From contig CAKZOI010000071.1 in assembly GCA_937136395.1 (NCBI GenBank), positions 62,001 to 126,000 on the forward strand: DNA of 64,000 bases, given 5' to 3'. The notes beneath the pieces are model-generated. The model saw nothing but the letters and a program-made list of their open reading frames with translations. It did not search any database and was not told the origin of the DNA. Origin of the DNA: an uncultured Opitutia bacterium (GTDB taxonomy: Bacteria > Verrucomicrobiota > Verrucomicrobiia > Opitutales > Coraliomargaritaceae). The translations under genes were made by a program, and so were the position numbers. Shown here piece after piece: positions 27,303 to 36,225 of the stretch (position 1 is the stretch's first letter; every line of letters starts with the position of its first letter).

Positions 27303-27423
27303 TCCCGACCCTGTCGGGATTAATCACTTGGTCGAGTCGCAGATCCCGACTTGTCGGGAGTGGTCGCCTTCGGTGGCACTAAGTGAACAATCCCAGCTCT
27401 TCTGTCTGCCCCGACTTGCCGGG
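27303..27423. repeat. Three CCCGAC-type hairpins and a tRNA-Asn-like fragment
   Basis: Small stems TCCCGAC/GTCGGGA at 27303-27319 and 27344-27359 and CCCGAC/GCCGGG near 27410-27423. Between the first two, TAATCACTTGGTCG (27321-27334) is identical to 14 bases of tRNA-Asn (20287-20300). The similarity stops there. No gene is supported between 27295 and 27580. Confidence 0.5.
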
Positions 27424-27524
27424 TGGCTTTTTTGCGAAGTCTGAAGTCTGCCCGTCCGCCGTAGTCGTTGGCCCAAGAAGGTGGCAGCTTTTTTTGTGAA
27501 AGTGGAAACATAGCTACCTATTTC

Positions 27525-27558
27525 ATAAAAAAAAGGCCTTCCGTATTGGAAGACCTTT
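27525..27558 (-). terminator. Terminator downstream of sulfatase remnants
   Basis: An imperfect stem AAAGGCCTTCC/GGAAGACCTTT around a GTATT loop, followed on the minus strand by eight T residues. It is the original terminator of the sulfatase gene whose tail ends at 27581. Confidence 0.8.
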
Positions 27559-27580
27559 GAGTGAAGAGTGGCGGAGTTTG

Positions 27581-27750
27581 TTATTGTTTCAGTTCGCCAA
27601 AGCCGCCGGGTAGTGTTTCGAGCATCTGCTTGAGCTCGGCTTTTATTTCAGCCAATTTCGCGGCGTATTCTGGATTAGAGGCGAGGTTCTTCTGTTCGCG
27701 AGGATCTTGTGATAAGTTGTAGAGCTGATCACGGTCGATTTCTTGAATAG
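27581..27750 (-). pseudogene. Sulfatase C-terminal remnant 1
   Basis: About 56 codons on the minus strand read QLYNLSQDPREQKNLASNPEY ending in a stop at 27581. This is the typical C-terminal 'eLYdL..DP.E..NLa' end of formylglycine sulfatases. Everything upstream, including the catalytic domain, is missing. It has its own terminator. Confidence 0.75.
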
Positions 27751-27753
27751 TTG

Positions 27754-27893
27754 TTCAGAAACTTTGTGAGTTCGCTGCTGAGTTCGGCAGCGATTGCGGC
27801 GTAGGCAGATTCGTCGGCGAGGTTGCGTGTTTCGCGTGGGGCGTGTTTGTTGTCGTATAGTTCGACTTCGATTGGCGCGGTATGGCAGTGTTG
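27754..27893 (-). pseudogene. Sulfatase C-terminal remnant 2
   Basis: About 46 codons in another frame read ELYDNKHAPRETRNLADES followed by ELSSELTKFLN, again a sulfatase C-terminus. It abuts remnant 1 directly, so two different sulfatase genes were trimmed and joined here. No start or catalytic motif is left. Confidence 0.7.
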
Positions 27894-28038
27894 TCATGTT
27901 GACGCAGGCAGAGGCGCACCTTGGCGTGAATGATCCAGCGAAGCTTTAACCGTATCTGCGGACTGCTAAATTCTCTTGATGTTAAATTGCCCGCGGTTTC
28001 CAGTGGCTTTATTCAACTTTGTTTTACTCAATACACTT

Positions 28039-28794
28039 ATGAAAATTAAATTTCTGATTGGAATGGGCTTCGCCGCTACCGCGCTGACGCTCTGCGCTCA
28101 AAACGCTATCGAAGATACGCGAAGCACGCTCGAGCAATGGGTCGAGACCGAGCAAATTATCTCGAAGGCGAAGAGCGACTGGGTGCTGGAAAAAGCCATT
28201 CTTGAGGACAGTGAAAAGTTGCTGGCAAGTGAGTTGGAACGCCTCAACGCGGCACTCGAAGAGCTCGATGCGACCGCCACAGCCGCCGACGAGGAACGCA
28301 CCGAGCTAGCTGCCGAAAAGGAGCGCTTGGGCGAGGCTGCAAGTGTCGTCGAAGCCAATATTGGGGAACTGGAAACGCAGTTGAAGGCAATTGTCAAAAC
28401 GCTCCCCACGCCACTCGTCGATAAGATCAAACCACTGATCCGTCGCTTACCCGAAGATCCAAGTAAGACCAAGCTGAGCCTCGGCGAACGTGTGCAGAGC
28501 ATCGTCGGCATCCTTAGCCAAGCAGATAAATTTAATGGCACCATCACGCAGACTAGCGAGTCGCGGGATGTTGGCGACGGTCGTTTGATCGAAGTCCGCA
28601 CCCTTTATTGGGGCTTGGGTGGTGCATTCTATGTCGACTCTGCAGGCAAGTACGCCGGAGTGGGCTATCCGGGGGTAGATGGTTGGGAGTGGCCTAAGGT
28701 CGACGGTGCAAGTGCACAAATCAAACGCCTCCTTGATGTCTATGAAGGCTCCGAAGATATCCAATTCGTGCCCGTGCCCGCTCGTATTAAATAA
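28039..28794 (+). CDS. DUF3450 periplasmic coiled-coil protein
   Basis: 251 residues from the ATG at 28039, which gives the signal peptide [21 protein letters not shown] long coiled coil (about 35-115, rich in Glu/Ala/Leu) precedes a globular region ([13 protein letters not shown] ... [19 protein letters not shown] ... [10 protein letters not shown]) that matches DUF3450. DUF3450 genes usually head TonB energy-transduction operons, as here: ExbB, ExbB, ExbD, TonB and TPR follow. The stop overlaps the next start (TAATG). The protein may modulate the proton channel from the periplasm. Confidence 0.8.
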   Translation: MKIKFLIGMGFAATALTLCAQNAIEDTRSTLEQWVETEQIISKAKSDWVLEKAILEDSEKLLASELERLNAALEELDATATAADEERTELAAEKERLGEAASVVEANIGELETQLKAIVKTLPTPLVDKIKPLIRRLPEDPSKTKLSLGERVQSIVGILSQADKFNGTITQTSESRDVGDGRLIEVRTLYWGLGGAFYVDSAGKYAGVGYPGVDGWEWPKVDGASAQIKRLLDVYEGSEDIQFVPVPARIK

Positions 28795-30197
28795 TGCCCG
28801 ACCCAGACTTTCCTATGCAGACTTTTAAACGAATCACTCTTATTGCGGCTCTTGCTGCGCTTTCTCTTAGCGCATACGGTCAGAGCTTCAATACGGCTGC
28901 CGAAAAGGCCGGCGCCGACCTCAAAGCATCGCTGGCTGAACTGGCTCAAGTGCGCTCGGCAATTACCGCTGAAAAAATTCCACTAATGACTTCGGTCTCG
29001 AGTCTCGAAGACGAAGTGATCCGCAAGAAAGAGGAACTCGACCGCTTGCGTCGCCTGCGTGACAATAGTGATCTCGGGCTGAATCGCTTGCGTGAGCAAG
29101 TCGACTCCATGGAGGAGCAAAATGAGTATGCTGCGGGCTTGCTCGATGAGTTTGTTCGATCATTTGAAACGCGTATTGATTATAGCGAGACGCAGCTCTA
29201 CGCGCAAGCGACCGAAGACGCTCGCCTAGCATTAGACGATGTCGACATGGCTCAATCTCAACGTTTTGAAAAGCAGCTTGATGTGATCGGTGTCGCGCTC
29301 GACCGGCTAGAGCAACTTTCTGGCGGCTACACCTTCGAAGGTCGTGGCCTCGCTCCGAACGGTGATATCGAAGAGGGCACTTATGCTGTATTTGGTCCTA
29401 CTGTGTATTTTGCATCCAAGCAGTCCGAGCTCACCGGTTTGACGTATAATAAGCTCAACGCCGCAGTGGCTGCGATTGCGAATCCAGGGGCGGAGCATAC
29501 CAATGGTATTCGTGAATTCGTCGAGGCGGGCGAGGGGAGTATTCCTGCCGATGCCACACTTGGCAAAGCGATGAAGATGGTCGAAGGCAATGACTCGATC
29601 GCTGAACACCTCGCCAAGGGGGGCAGTGTTGGTGTGGTTATTATCGGCCTCGGCCTTATTTGTTTATTACTTGGCCTCTTTAAGTTCGTCGAAGTTTCGA
29701 AGTTTAAAGCGCCCAAACCTGAAGCCTTGCAAACTGTACTCGGAAACATTCAGTCAGGGGATGTTTCCAACGCTAAAACGGTCGCCGCTATGGACAGCAC
29801 CGGCTTACTCACTGCTGGGATCGAAAATGTCGATCAACGTCGCGGCACTTTGGAAGAAATTCTCTACGAACGCATCCTCGCGGTGCGCCCGCGCTTAGAA
29901 CGCTTCTTGCCTTTCATTGCCTTGACTGCGGCTGCCGCTCCTTTGCTCGGTTTGCTGGGAACCGTGACTGGAATGATTAAGACTTTTAATCTAATCACGA
30001 TCTTTGGGACGGGCGATGCCAAGAGCCTTTCATCGGGTATTTCCGAAGCCTTAGTCACGACTGAGCTTGGTCTCATCGTCGCGATTCCTGCCCTAATCAT
30101 TCACGGTCTACTGGCACGTATGGCACGCCAAAAGTTAGGTGAGATGGAGCAGTCTGCGGTTGGCTTTGTTAACGGTGTCTCCACTAAAGAAGGCTAA
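28794..30197 (+). CDS. MotA/TolQ/ExbB proton channel with periplasmic coiled coil
   Basis: 467 residues from the coupled ATG at 28794; an ATG at 28815 would start directly at the signal peptide ([20 protein letters not shown]). Residues 30-265 are a secreted domain with coiled coil. A first transmembrane helix is near [20 protein letters not shown]. The MotA/TolQ/ExbB domain (about 330-450) has [22 protein letters not shown] and [16 protein letters not shown], then [20 protein letters not shown]. It is one of two channel proteins in this operon; the extended N-terminus is a known variant in DUF3450 systems. Confidence 0.85.
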   Translation: MPDPDFPMQTFKRITLIAALAALSLSAYGQSFNTAAEKAGADLKASLAELAQVRSAITAEKIPLMTSVSSLEDEVIRKKEELDRLRRLRDNSDLGLNRLREQVDSMEEQNEYAAGLLDEFVRSFETRIDYSETQLYAQATEDARLALDDVDMAQSQRFEKQLDVIGVALDRLEQLSGGYTFEGRGLAPNGDIEEGTYAVFGPTVYFASKQSELTGLTYNKLNAAVAAIANPGAEHTNGIREFVEAGEGSIPADATLGKAMKMVEGNDSIAEHLAKGGSVGVVIIGLGLICLLLGLFKFVEVSKFKAPKPEALQTVLGNIQSGDVSNAKTVAAMDSTGLLTAGIENVDQRRGTLEEILYERILAVRPRLERFLPFIALTAAAAPLLGLLGTVTGMIKTFNLITIFGTGDAKSLSSGISEALVTTELGLIVAIPALIIHGLLARMARQKLGEMEQSAVGFVNGVSTKEG

Positions 30198-30202
30198 CAA
30201 CA

Positions 30203-30787
30203 ATGGTTGATCAAATCATAGGCATCTGGTTAAGCGGCGGGTGGGTCATGATCCCCCTGGCGCTATTGGCTGTCTTGATCTACGCGATCGGCTTGCAGTT
30301 GCTTCTTTATCTGCGAAAGGGCAATATGGAGCTCGGCCACGAAAGTGAATGGCTGGTTTGGATTCAAGAGCCAGCTAAGGCAAAGGGCCGTGCTGGCGAG
30401 ATCATCCGCTACACGCAAGAGGGGGTTACAGCCTCGAAGCAGGTGCGTAATCGCTTTGAGGAAATTCGTCTCGATCTGATCAATACTGTGGAGCGCCGAC
30501 TTATTTTTCTGACTACGCTGGTGGCTTCTGCACCGCTTATGGGGCTGCTCGGCACGGTTATTGGTATGCTCGGCACCTTTGCCGCGATCTCGATGGGGGG
30601 CGGAGCTGAAACCGCTGCAATGGTTGCCGAAGGCATTTCGGAAGCGCTCATCACCACACAGACAGGTCTTTTCATCGCTCTGCCTGGAATCTTTTTAACG
30701 CTCATCATCCGCCGGCGCAAACATGCCGTCGAAGCGGCTCTTGCTCGTATCGAATCCCTCAGCCTCACGACATTGGATTTGGAATAG
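30203..30787 (+). CDS. exbB: ExbB-like proton channel protein
   Basis: 194 residues with three transmembrane helices ([56 protein letters not shown]). The [20 protein letters not shown] and [15 protein letters not shown] motifs are the conserved MotA/TolQ/ExbB core. With ExbD it forms the inner-membrane proton channel that powers TonB. It lies six bases after the larger channel gene. Confidence 0.9.
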   Translation: MVDQIIGIWLSGGWVMIPLALLAVLIYAIGLQLLLYLRKGNMELGHESEWLVWIQEPAKAKGRAGEIIRYTQEGVTASKQVRNRFEEIRLDLINTVERRLIFLTTLVASAPLMGLLGTVIGMLGTFAAISMGGGAETAAMVAEGISEALITTQTGLFIALPGIFLTLIIRRRKHAVEAALARIESLSLTTLDLE

Positions 30788-30836
30788 AACTCAGTTTTCC
30801 TAACTCCGAACTCCTAGCTTTAAACTTCTTTTAGCC

Positions 30837-31235
30837 ATGCGCCGAAACCTTACTTCCGACGAACGCGACGATGTAGAGATCAACCTCTCTCCGATGATCG
30901 ATATGGTCTTCATCTTGCTCATCTTCTTTATTGTCACCACGGTGTTTGTCGAAGAGACAGGCGTAGAGGTGAACAAGCCTGAAGCGGCAGCTGCTATTCA
31001 ACTAGAAAAAAATAGCATCCTGATCGCCGTCACTGCAGACAACAAAGTCATCTATGGTGGTCGCGACATTGGCGTGGCTGGTGTGTCTCCGATTGTTAAG
31101 CGACTCACTTTGCAGGAAGATATCCCGGTTATTATTCAAGCTGATGCTGGCGCCAATCACGGCATTTTCGCCCGTGTCTATGGCGAAGCCAAACTCGCTG
31201 GTGCGAAATCGATTAACTTCTCAACCAAGCGTTAA
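30837..31235 (+). CDS. exbD: ExbD biopolymer transport protein
   Basis: 132 residues. A short cytoplasmic N-terminus ends in [19 protein letters not shown], the ExbD/TolR transmembrane helix with its essential Asp (MIDMVF). A periplasmic domain follows ([40 protein letters not shown]). It supplies the proton-carrying residue of the ExbB-ExbD motor. Normal length; third channel gene of the operon. Confidence 0.92.
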   Translation: MRRNLTSDERDDVEINLSPMIDMVFILLIFFIVTTVFVEETGVEVNKPEAAAAIQLEKNSILIAVTADNKVIYGGRDIGVAGVSPIVKRLTLQEDIPVIIQADAGANHGIFARVYGEAKLAGAKSINFSTKR

Positions 31236-31271
31236 AAAAATACAAAGTATCCGCTTTCAGCGTTTCACTAA

Positions 31272-31931
31272 ATGTCACCTGCCTACCATAGCTCCAATAA
31301 GAAGCATTCATCCGTTCTCGGTGTGGCGATGGGCATAGCGGTCAGTGCTTTGATCTTTTCGGGCATTCCGCTCACGCAGATATTCACTGAATACAACAAA
31401 AATTCCGAAGACATTCAAGCGATCGAGGTCGCACCACCACCTCCTCCACCTCCGCTTGAAGAGCCACCGCCACCGCCCCCGCCTCAAGAAGAGACGCCTT
31501 TACCAGAGTTTGAGCCACCGCCACCGCCGATCTCTTTAGAGCAACTCGACATTGCGCTTGAGGCTGGCACTGGCGAAGCCTTGGCTGGTGACTTTGTGAT
31601 GCCCAATCTGACGATCAGCAAAGATGAGCTCGGTGGGCTGGATATTTTCGACATCAACGACCTCGATAAAAAACCACGCTCGGTGAAGCAAGTGCCGCCG
31701 ACCTATCCAATCGATGCTACGCGCCGTGGGCTTAGTGGCTACGCTAATGCACAGTTCGTTATCGATACCCGTGGCAACGTGGTTCAAGCCAAGATAACTA
31801 GTTCTAGTGATCCAATTTTTGAAAAACCTACGATCAACGCACTTCGTCAGTGGAAGTTTACGCCCGGTGAAAAGGGCGGTAAGATCGTGACGACTCGTGC
31901 GGAAACGCGCATCCCTTATACCATTCAATAA
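31272..31931 (+). CDS. tonB: TonB energy transducer
   Basis: 219 residues: one N-terminal membrane anchor (about 15-38, VLGVAMGIAVSALIFSGI), a Pro/Glu-rich periplasmic spacer (runs of PPPPPPP between about 52 and 88), and a TonB C-terminal domain (about 135-219) with PPTYPIDATRRGLSGYANAQ, VIDTRGNVVQAKI and ALRQWKFTPGEKGG. It transmits proton-motive force to outer-membrane receptors. No TonB-dependent receptor gene lies in the window, so its client is unknown; the sugar-degrading region downstream is one candidate. Confidence 0.92.
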   Translation: MSPAYHSSNKKHSSVLGVAMGIAVSALIFSGIPLTQIFTEYNKNSEDIQAIEVAPPPPPPPLEEPPPPPPPQEETPLPEFEPPPPPISLEQLDIALEAGTGEALAGDFVMPNLTISKDELGGLDIFDINDLDKKPRSVKQVPPTYPIDATRRGLSGYANAQFVIDTRGNVVQAKITSSSDPIFEKPTINALRQWKFTPGEKGGKIVTTRAETRIPYTIQ

Positions 31932-31946
31932 CCCGCGTATACATTT

Positions 31947-33299
31947 ATGAAAACTATCCTACGCCTTGTCATCGGCCTCACTCTATGCGGAACACTTACG
32001 CATGGGCAATCGGCGCTTCAAAACCCAGCTTCAAGTATGTGGAACGACGCCAACTTCGTTAAAACCTTTACGGCCAGCTACGGTGTGCTCGCGCAGTATG
32101 AGCCAGAGATCAGCGATGCCGAGAAGGATGCCCTGCGAAGCCTGCTCAACGTGATCAAGAATAACCCTCGCGGGGCGATCTCTGCATTGGAGCAGCAGAT
32201 CAAACCCAATAGTAGTGCTGCCTTTAACTTCATCCTAGGTAACCTTTACTTTCAAGAGGGCAACTTAAACAAAGCAGCTCAGTCCTACCGCAAGGCGGTG
32301 CGCAAATACCCAAACTTTCGTCGTGCGCACAAGAATCTAGGTCTCGTCCTCGTCCAAAATGGTCAGTTGAAGGCTGCCATTCCCGCGCTCTCTAAAGCAC
32401 TCGAACTCGGCGATGTCGATGGCCGCTCTTACGGCCTGCTTGGCTACAGCTACTTGACAGAACAACTCTACTATCCAGCCGAGGCCGCTTATCGCCAAGC
32501 GATTCTGATGCAACCTCAAGTTCGCGATTGGAAACTGGGGCTCGCTCGTTGCCTCGTGGAGACGGAAGATTTCAAAGGTGCCGTCGCGTTGTTTGATACC
32601 TTAATCAAACAAGAACCAGATAATGCCGACTTTTGGCTGCTTCAAGCCAATGCCTATATCGGTCTTGAGGAGACGCTCGCCGCTGCTCAAAATATCGAAG
32701 TTGTTCGCCGAATGGGGAAGGGGGGCGTCACCTCGCTGACGATGCTGGGCGATATATACATGAATAACCAACATCCCGAGCTCGCACTGAGCGCCTATCT
32801 CGACGCACTTAAACACTCTGAGAAGCAAAGTCCACGTTCGCTCATACGCGCCGCCAAGCTCTTTACCCAGACAGGCAGTCCGCAACAAGCGAAAACACTG
32901 ATTGCACAATTACGCACTCAGGTCGCGAACCTTTCCCAAGAGGACGACCTTTCGCTACTCACGCTCGAGGCCAAAATTGCTCGTGCTGAGGGTGATGACA
33001 GTAAGGCCTACGAAACTTTAAACCAGATCGTCGAGCGCGATGCGCTTAATGGCGAAGCCCTGATCGAACTCGGCAACTACTACGCCGAACAGGATGATCT
33101 AGAGCGCGCCGTCAACCGCTACGAACAAGCCCAGATGATCGCCGAGTATGAACGCCCCGCACTCATTGCTCACTCGCAAGCATTGATCCGCAACAAGAAC
33201 TACAAAGAAGCTATCGTCCTTCTGCGTCGCGCACAAGGGCTAGAAGACGAACGCTTCCTCGCGGACTACATCGAACGCATCGAACGCGCTGCACGCTAA
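31947..33299 (+). CDS. Secreted TPR protein of the TonB operon
   Basis: 450 residues with a signal peptide (MKTILRLVIGLTLCGTLTHG) and at least eight TPR units (AAFNFILGNLYFQEGNLNKAAQ; AHKNLGLVLVQNGQLKAAI; LLGYSYLTEQLYYPAE; ALIELGNYYAEQDDLERAV). It ends the DUF3450-ExbB-ExbB-ExbD-TonB operon, a position where TPR proteins are commonly found. It probably binds periplasmic components of the system. No clear terminator hairpin follows. Confidence 0.8.
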   Translation: MKTILRLVIGLTLCGTLTHGQSALQNPASSMWNDANFVKTFTASYGVLAQYEPEISDAEKDALRSLLNVIKNNPRGAISALEQQIKPNSSAAFNFILGNLYFQEGNLNKAAQSYRKAVRKYPNFRRAHKNLGLVLVQNGQLKAAIPALSKALELGDVDGRSYGLLGYSYLTEQLYYPAEAAYRQAILMQPQVRDWKLGLARCLVETEDFKGAVALFDTLIKQEPDNADFWLLQANAYIGLEETLAAAQNIEVVRRMGKGGVTSLTMLGDIYMNNQHPELALSAYLDALKHSEKQSPRSLIRAAKLFTQTGSPQQAKTLIAQLRTQVANLSQEDDLSLLTLEAKIARAEGDDSKAYETLNQIVERDALNGEALIELGNYYAEQDDLERAVNRYEQAQMIAEYERPALIAHSQALIRNKNYKEAIVLLRRAQGLEDERFLADYIERIERAAR

Positions 33300-34109
33300 A
33301 GTTTTTAACGCCGGATTTGGGCGGATCGGGTTTATCTTGATCGATGTCACTCTCTTTAACGGTTGATCGCCTCGGAACAGTAAAGTGTCCTAGTGAATAC
33401 CAACGCGCGATTTTATCTGGTAAACGATTCACCGCGAATGACACTATCTTAGTAGAGATTGCAGTCAAAGCTGGAGGGTTGCGCTCCGTCGCAACCGCAG
33501 AGCTTAAGCGGCTGTATCGAATAAGATAGATACCGCGTACATGTAGTCGCCCAGTCAACGGATACGGCACGGCGCTTTGCAAGCAACTGTCTCAGATACA
33601 CACTGTAGCAACGGCGCACAGTCGCCGTTTGACGTATTCTCGGAGCAGCACTTCGATCACCAGATGATCGCGTCGACAGAGCGACGCGGCTACATCTTAA
33701 AAAAAAACGTCCGAATCATATAGTTTGAGAGCCTTTGCGTCGCTTCCGTAGTGAGTGGTTCAACACCTTAGGTGAGTGCCATTCGAGTTGAGCTATTCAT
33801 CACGTTCCTTTTCGTTTATTCATACAAAGCACTCAGAGTCATGAGCTTTAAATATCAAAGATTGGCGCTTCTATTTCGAATCTGACCCGCCAATTGGGCA
33901 CCCTTTCATATGGACGTAAGTTAATGTAAAAGAGCGTTTGAATAAACATTCCCTAAGCCGACTGCTGAATCTAGGTTCAAAGTAGTCCGTATACTGTCAG
34001 ATAAAGTCAGTGTTTGGTAGAACACCGATCAAAATCACATCCTAACGGATCCAAAGGCGCAGACGGGCGTTGAAATCTAGGCCGACGTCTGATAGAATCC
34101 TAGATACTT
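33300..34109. other. 810-base gap without a supported gene
   Basis: It holds the 91-bp multi-hairpin repeat at 33604-33694. A 61-codon frame at 33344-33529 has no family-like features and no convincing start, so I do not call it. From 33695 to the sulfatase start at 34110 I see only A/T-biased sequence with no strong promoter match. Confidence 0.5.
33604..33694. repeat. 91-bp multi-hairpin element with TGTAGC/GCTACA ends
   Basis: Terminal inverted hexamer TGTAGC (33604) / GCTACA (33694) encloses three stems: CGGCGcacagtCGCCG, CGATCAccagaTGATCG and CGTCGacagagCGACG. It shares the GTAGC...GCTAC frame with the repeats at 13.6-43.7 kb, but the inner sequence differs, so it is a separate subfamily. 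Confidence 0.6.
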
Positions 34110-36011
34110 ATGCTTACTCAAAACAACAGTATCGTGCGCACTTGTTTATCGCTAGTCTTCTATCTGACCGGTTCCCTAGGTTTACTTGCTGATGAGCGGC
34201 CAAATGTGATTGTTGTTTTCACCGATGATCATGGCTGGGCGGATTTGGGGATTCACGGCGTGCGCGAGGATATTCAGACGCCTCATTTAGATGCGATGGC
34301 GCGTGATGGCGTGGTTTTTACCTCTGGTTATATCACGGCTCCGCAGTGCATTCCTTCTAGGGCCGGCATCATTTCAGGGAGTTATCAACAGAGTTTTGGT
34401 GTGGATGATAATCGTTTTTCTCCGATGCCAGAAGCCGTGCTGACCGTTCCTGAACGTCTACAAAAGGCAGGCTACACTACAGGTATGGTGGGTAAATGGC
34501 ATCTTGATCCCAACGTCGCTTCTGAAGAATGGCTGGCGGGCAATACTTACCAAGGCAAGTCGATGCCTCCGCAAAACGAGCGCCGCATCCCGCTTGAAGA
34601 TTTGCTGCCATTCAAGACTGGAAGTCAGGGTTTCGATGAATTTTTTGAAGGTTATATTTATAATTATTGGGCGAATTTTGATGTCGACGGAGATTCTCTG
34701 AAACCTACAGGGCAGCACGTGCGCACAGAAGAAGTGGATCGGCTGGATATTCAGACTGAGGCAGCGATGGCCTTTATCGACCGTAATCATGGTGATCCTT
34801 TCTTTCTTTATCTTTCGTATTTCGCGCCGCACGTGCCACTAGAGTCGACGGAGAAGTATTTAAGTCGTTTTTCCGGAGAGATGCCTGAGCGCCGCCGTTA
34901 TGCATTGGCAATGATTGCCGCGATAGATGATGGTGTCGGTCGCATCCGTGAGCAGCTCCGAGAGTTCGGTGAGTTGGACAATACTCTAATTTTCTTCATA
35001 GGTGATAATGGTGCGCCACTGAAATTCACCATGGAAGATCTTCCATTAAGTTTCAAAGGCGGCGCTTGGGACGGCTCGATGAACACTCCTCTGAATGGTG
35101 AAAAGGGGATGTTAGCCGAAGGCGGTATTCGTGTTCCATATATTTTGTCTTGGCCGAAGCGGGTTGCCCCGGGGCAGGTATTGGATGTTCCAGTGAGTTC
35201 GTTGGATGTTGGCACGACCGTTGTCGAACTGGCGGGGCTTCCGCACGATGAAGCGCTACATGGTGAAAACATCTTGGACTTAATGGAGGACCCGGTGGCT
35301 GCGAATCAACGTCCAATCTTTTGGCGGTTTTGGGGACAAGCGGCGATTCGTCTAGGTGACTGGAAATATTTGAGAGCGGGCGACCATGAGTTTCTCTTCA
35401 ATTTGACGGATGATATTGCTGAGCAAAACAATTTGATCGCCACTAGAGTGGAGAAGGCAAATGAACTTCGCGCCCTTTGGGCGCGGTGGAATGCGCCACT
35501 CCAGCGTCCATTTCAGGGCGCGACTGGTGTTCTCAACGATCAAGAACAGAGGTTCTATTCGTTCTACTTTGGAGTCGACACCGGTTTGGAAGTGAAAGCA
35601 AAGCACGTCTCAAAAGTCGACGATTGGATCGCTCGCAACGCCACGCTTCGAACGGATGATCAAGGGCTCTACTTGAGTGATTTTCATCGCAAAGCATCGA
35701 AGGCGTTTATCACAGTGAACCATCTCTCGATCGGGCTGGAGGCGATGCTGCGTCTGCACTTAAGCGCGAGTGAAGCAGGCGTCGGTCGGGTCGAGATCCG
35801 CTATCGATCGGAGTCGCTATTCGCTCCAGACAGTTATGTAGATTTTGATTTGCCTGCTGGCGAGAACACGGTCGCGGTAACACTTCCCATTAAGCCTGGG
35901 CAGATACTGGAGCATCTGCGTCTTGTGCTGCCTTATGCACAGCAATCTATACGCATTCGCTCGATCGATATCTTCTCAGATGGAAGCGTTCTCCATCTTT
36001 GGGAATTTTAA
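34110..36011 (+). CDS. Formylglycine-dependent sulfatase, secreted
   Basis: 633 residues with a signal peptide (about 10-27). The sulfatase domain (30-480) has the metal site VVFTDDHGWADLG (Asp39, Asp40), the modification motif CIPSRAG with Cys80 to be converted to formylglycine, MVGKWHLDP, and FIGDNGAP. It removes sulfate esters, probably from algal polysaccharide. Residues 490-633 form a C-terminal beta-rich extension (AFITVNHLSIGLEAMLRLHL) that I cannot assign. It needs a formylglycine-generating enzyme encoded elsewhere. A palindromic repeat follows its stop. Confidence 0.9.
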   Translation: MLTQNNSIVRTCLSLVFYLTGSLGLLADERPNVIVVFTDDHGWADLGIHGVREDIQTPHLDAMARDGVVFTSGYITAPQCIPSRAGIISGSYQQSFGVDDNRFSPMPEAVLTVPERLQKAGYTTGMVGKWHLDPNVASEEWLAGNTYQGKSMPPQNERRIPLEDLLPFKTGSQGFDEFFEGYIYNYWANFDVDGDSLKPTGQHVRTEEVDRLDIQTEAAMAFIDRNHGDPFFLYLSYFAPHVPLESTEKYLSRFSGEMPERRRYALAMIAAIDDGVGRIREQLREFGELDNTLIFFIGDNGAPLKFTMEDLPLSFKGGAWDGSMNTPLNGEKGMLAEGGIRVPYILSWPKRVAPGQVLDVPVSSLDVGTTVVELAGLPHDEALHGENILDLMEDPVAANQRPIFWRFWGQAAIRLGDWKYLRAGDHEFLFNLTDDIAEQNNLIATRVEKANELRALWARWNAPLQRPFQGATGVLNDQEQRFYSFYFGVDTGLEVKAKHVSKVDDWIARNATLRTDDQGLYLSDFHRKASKAFITVNHLSIGLEAMLRLHLSASEAGVGRVEIRYRSESLFAPDSYVDFDLPAGENTVAVTLPIKPGQILEHLRLVLPYAQQSIRIRSIDIFSDGSVLHLWEF

Positions 36012-36078
36012 ACTCAAACGCTGCAAATACGTTTTGAGACAAGGTGAAAGCTTTCAACGTGAGTGCTCGCTTACACTT

Positions 36079-36225
36079 ATACCATTTCGACTATTGTTTG
36101 ATCCGGTAGCGCAGGCGTGTCTCACGCCGCACGAAAGTTTGTTGCGTCTCGCAAGTGTCGATGCGCACCGGGGACGGTGCTGCGCTACCCTGTAAGTGAG
36201 CCGATCCATCTTTTTTGAAAAGCTA
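36079..36225 (+). repeat. GTAGC...GCTAC palindromic repeat, copy B
   Basis: Core GGTAGCGCAG (36105) to GCGCTACC (36189), 85 bp, nearly identical to copy A. The flanks are ATACCATTTCgactATTGTTTGATCC on the left and GTGAGCCGATCCATC on the right. It ends at the stop of the sulfatase at 36226. Copy C, in inverted orientation, lies at the 5' end of the same sulfatase. Confidence 0.85.

Noticed and set aside
27303-27423. A second tRNA gene
   Set aside because: Only 14 bases match tRNA-Asn; acceptor and D arms cannot be drawn.
31430-31530. Proline codon run as a microsatellite artefact
   Set aside because: It is the normal Pro/Glu spacer of TonB, in frame with a proper C-terminal domain.
33344-33529. 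61-codon frame after the TonB operon
   Set aside because: No recognisable family, start or ribosome-binding site.
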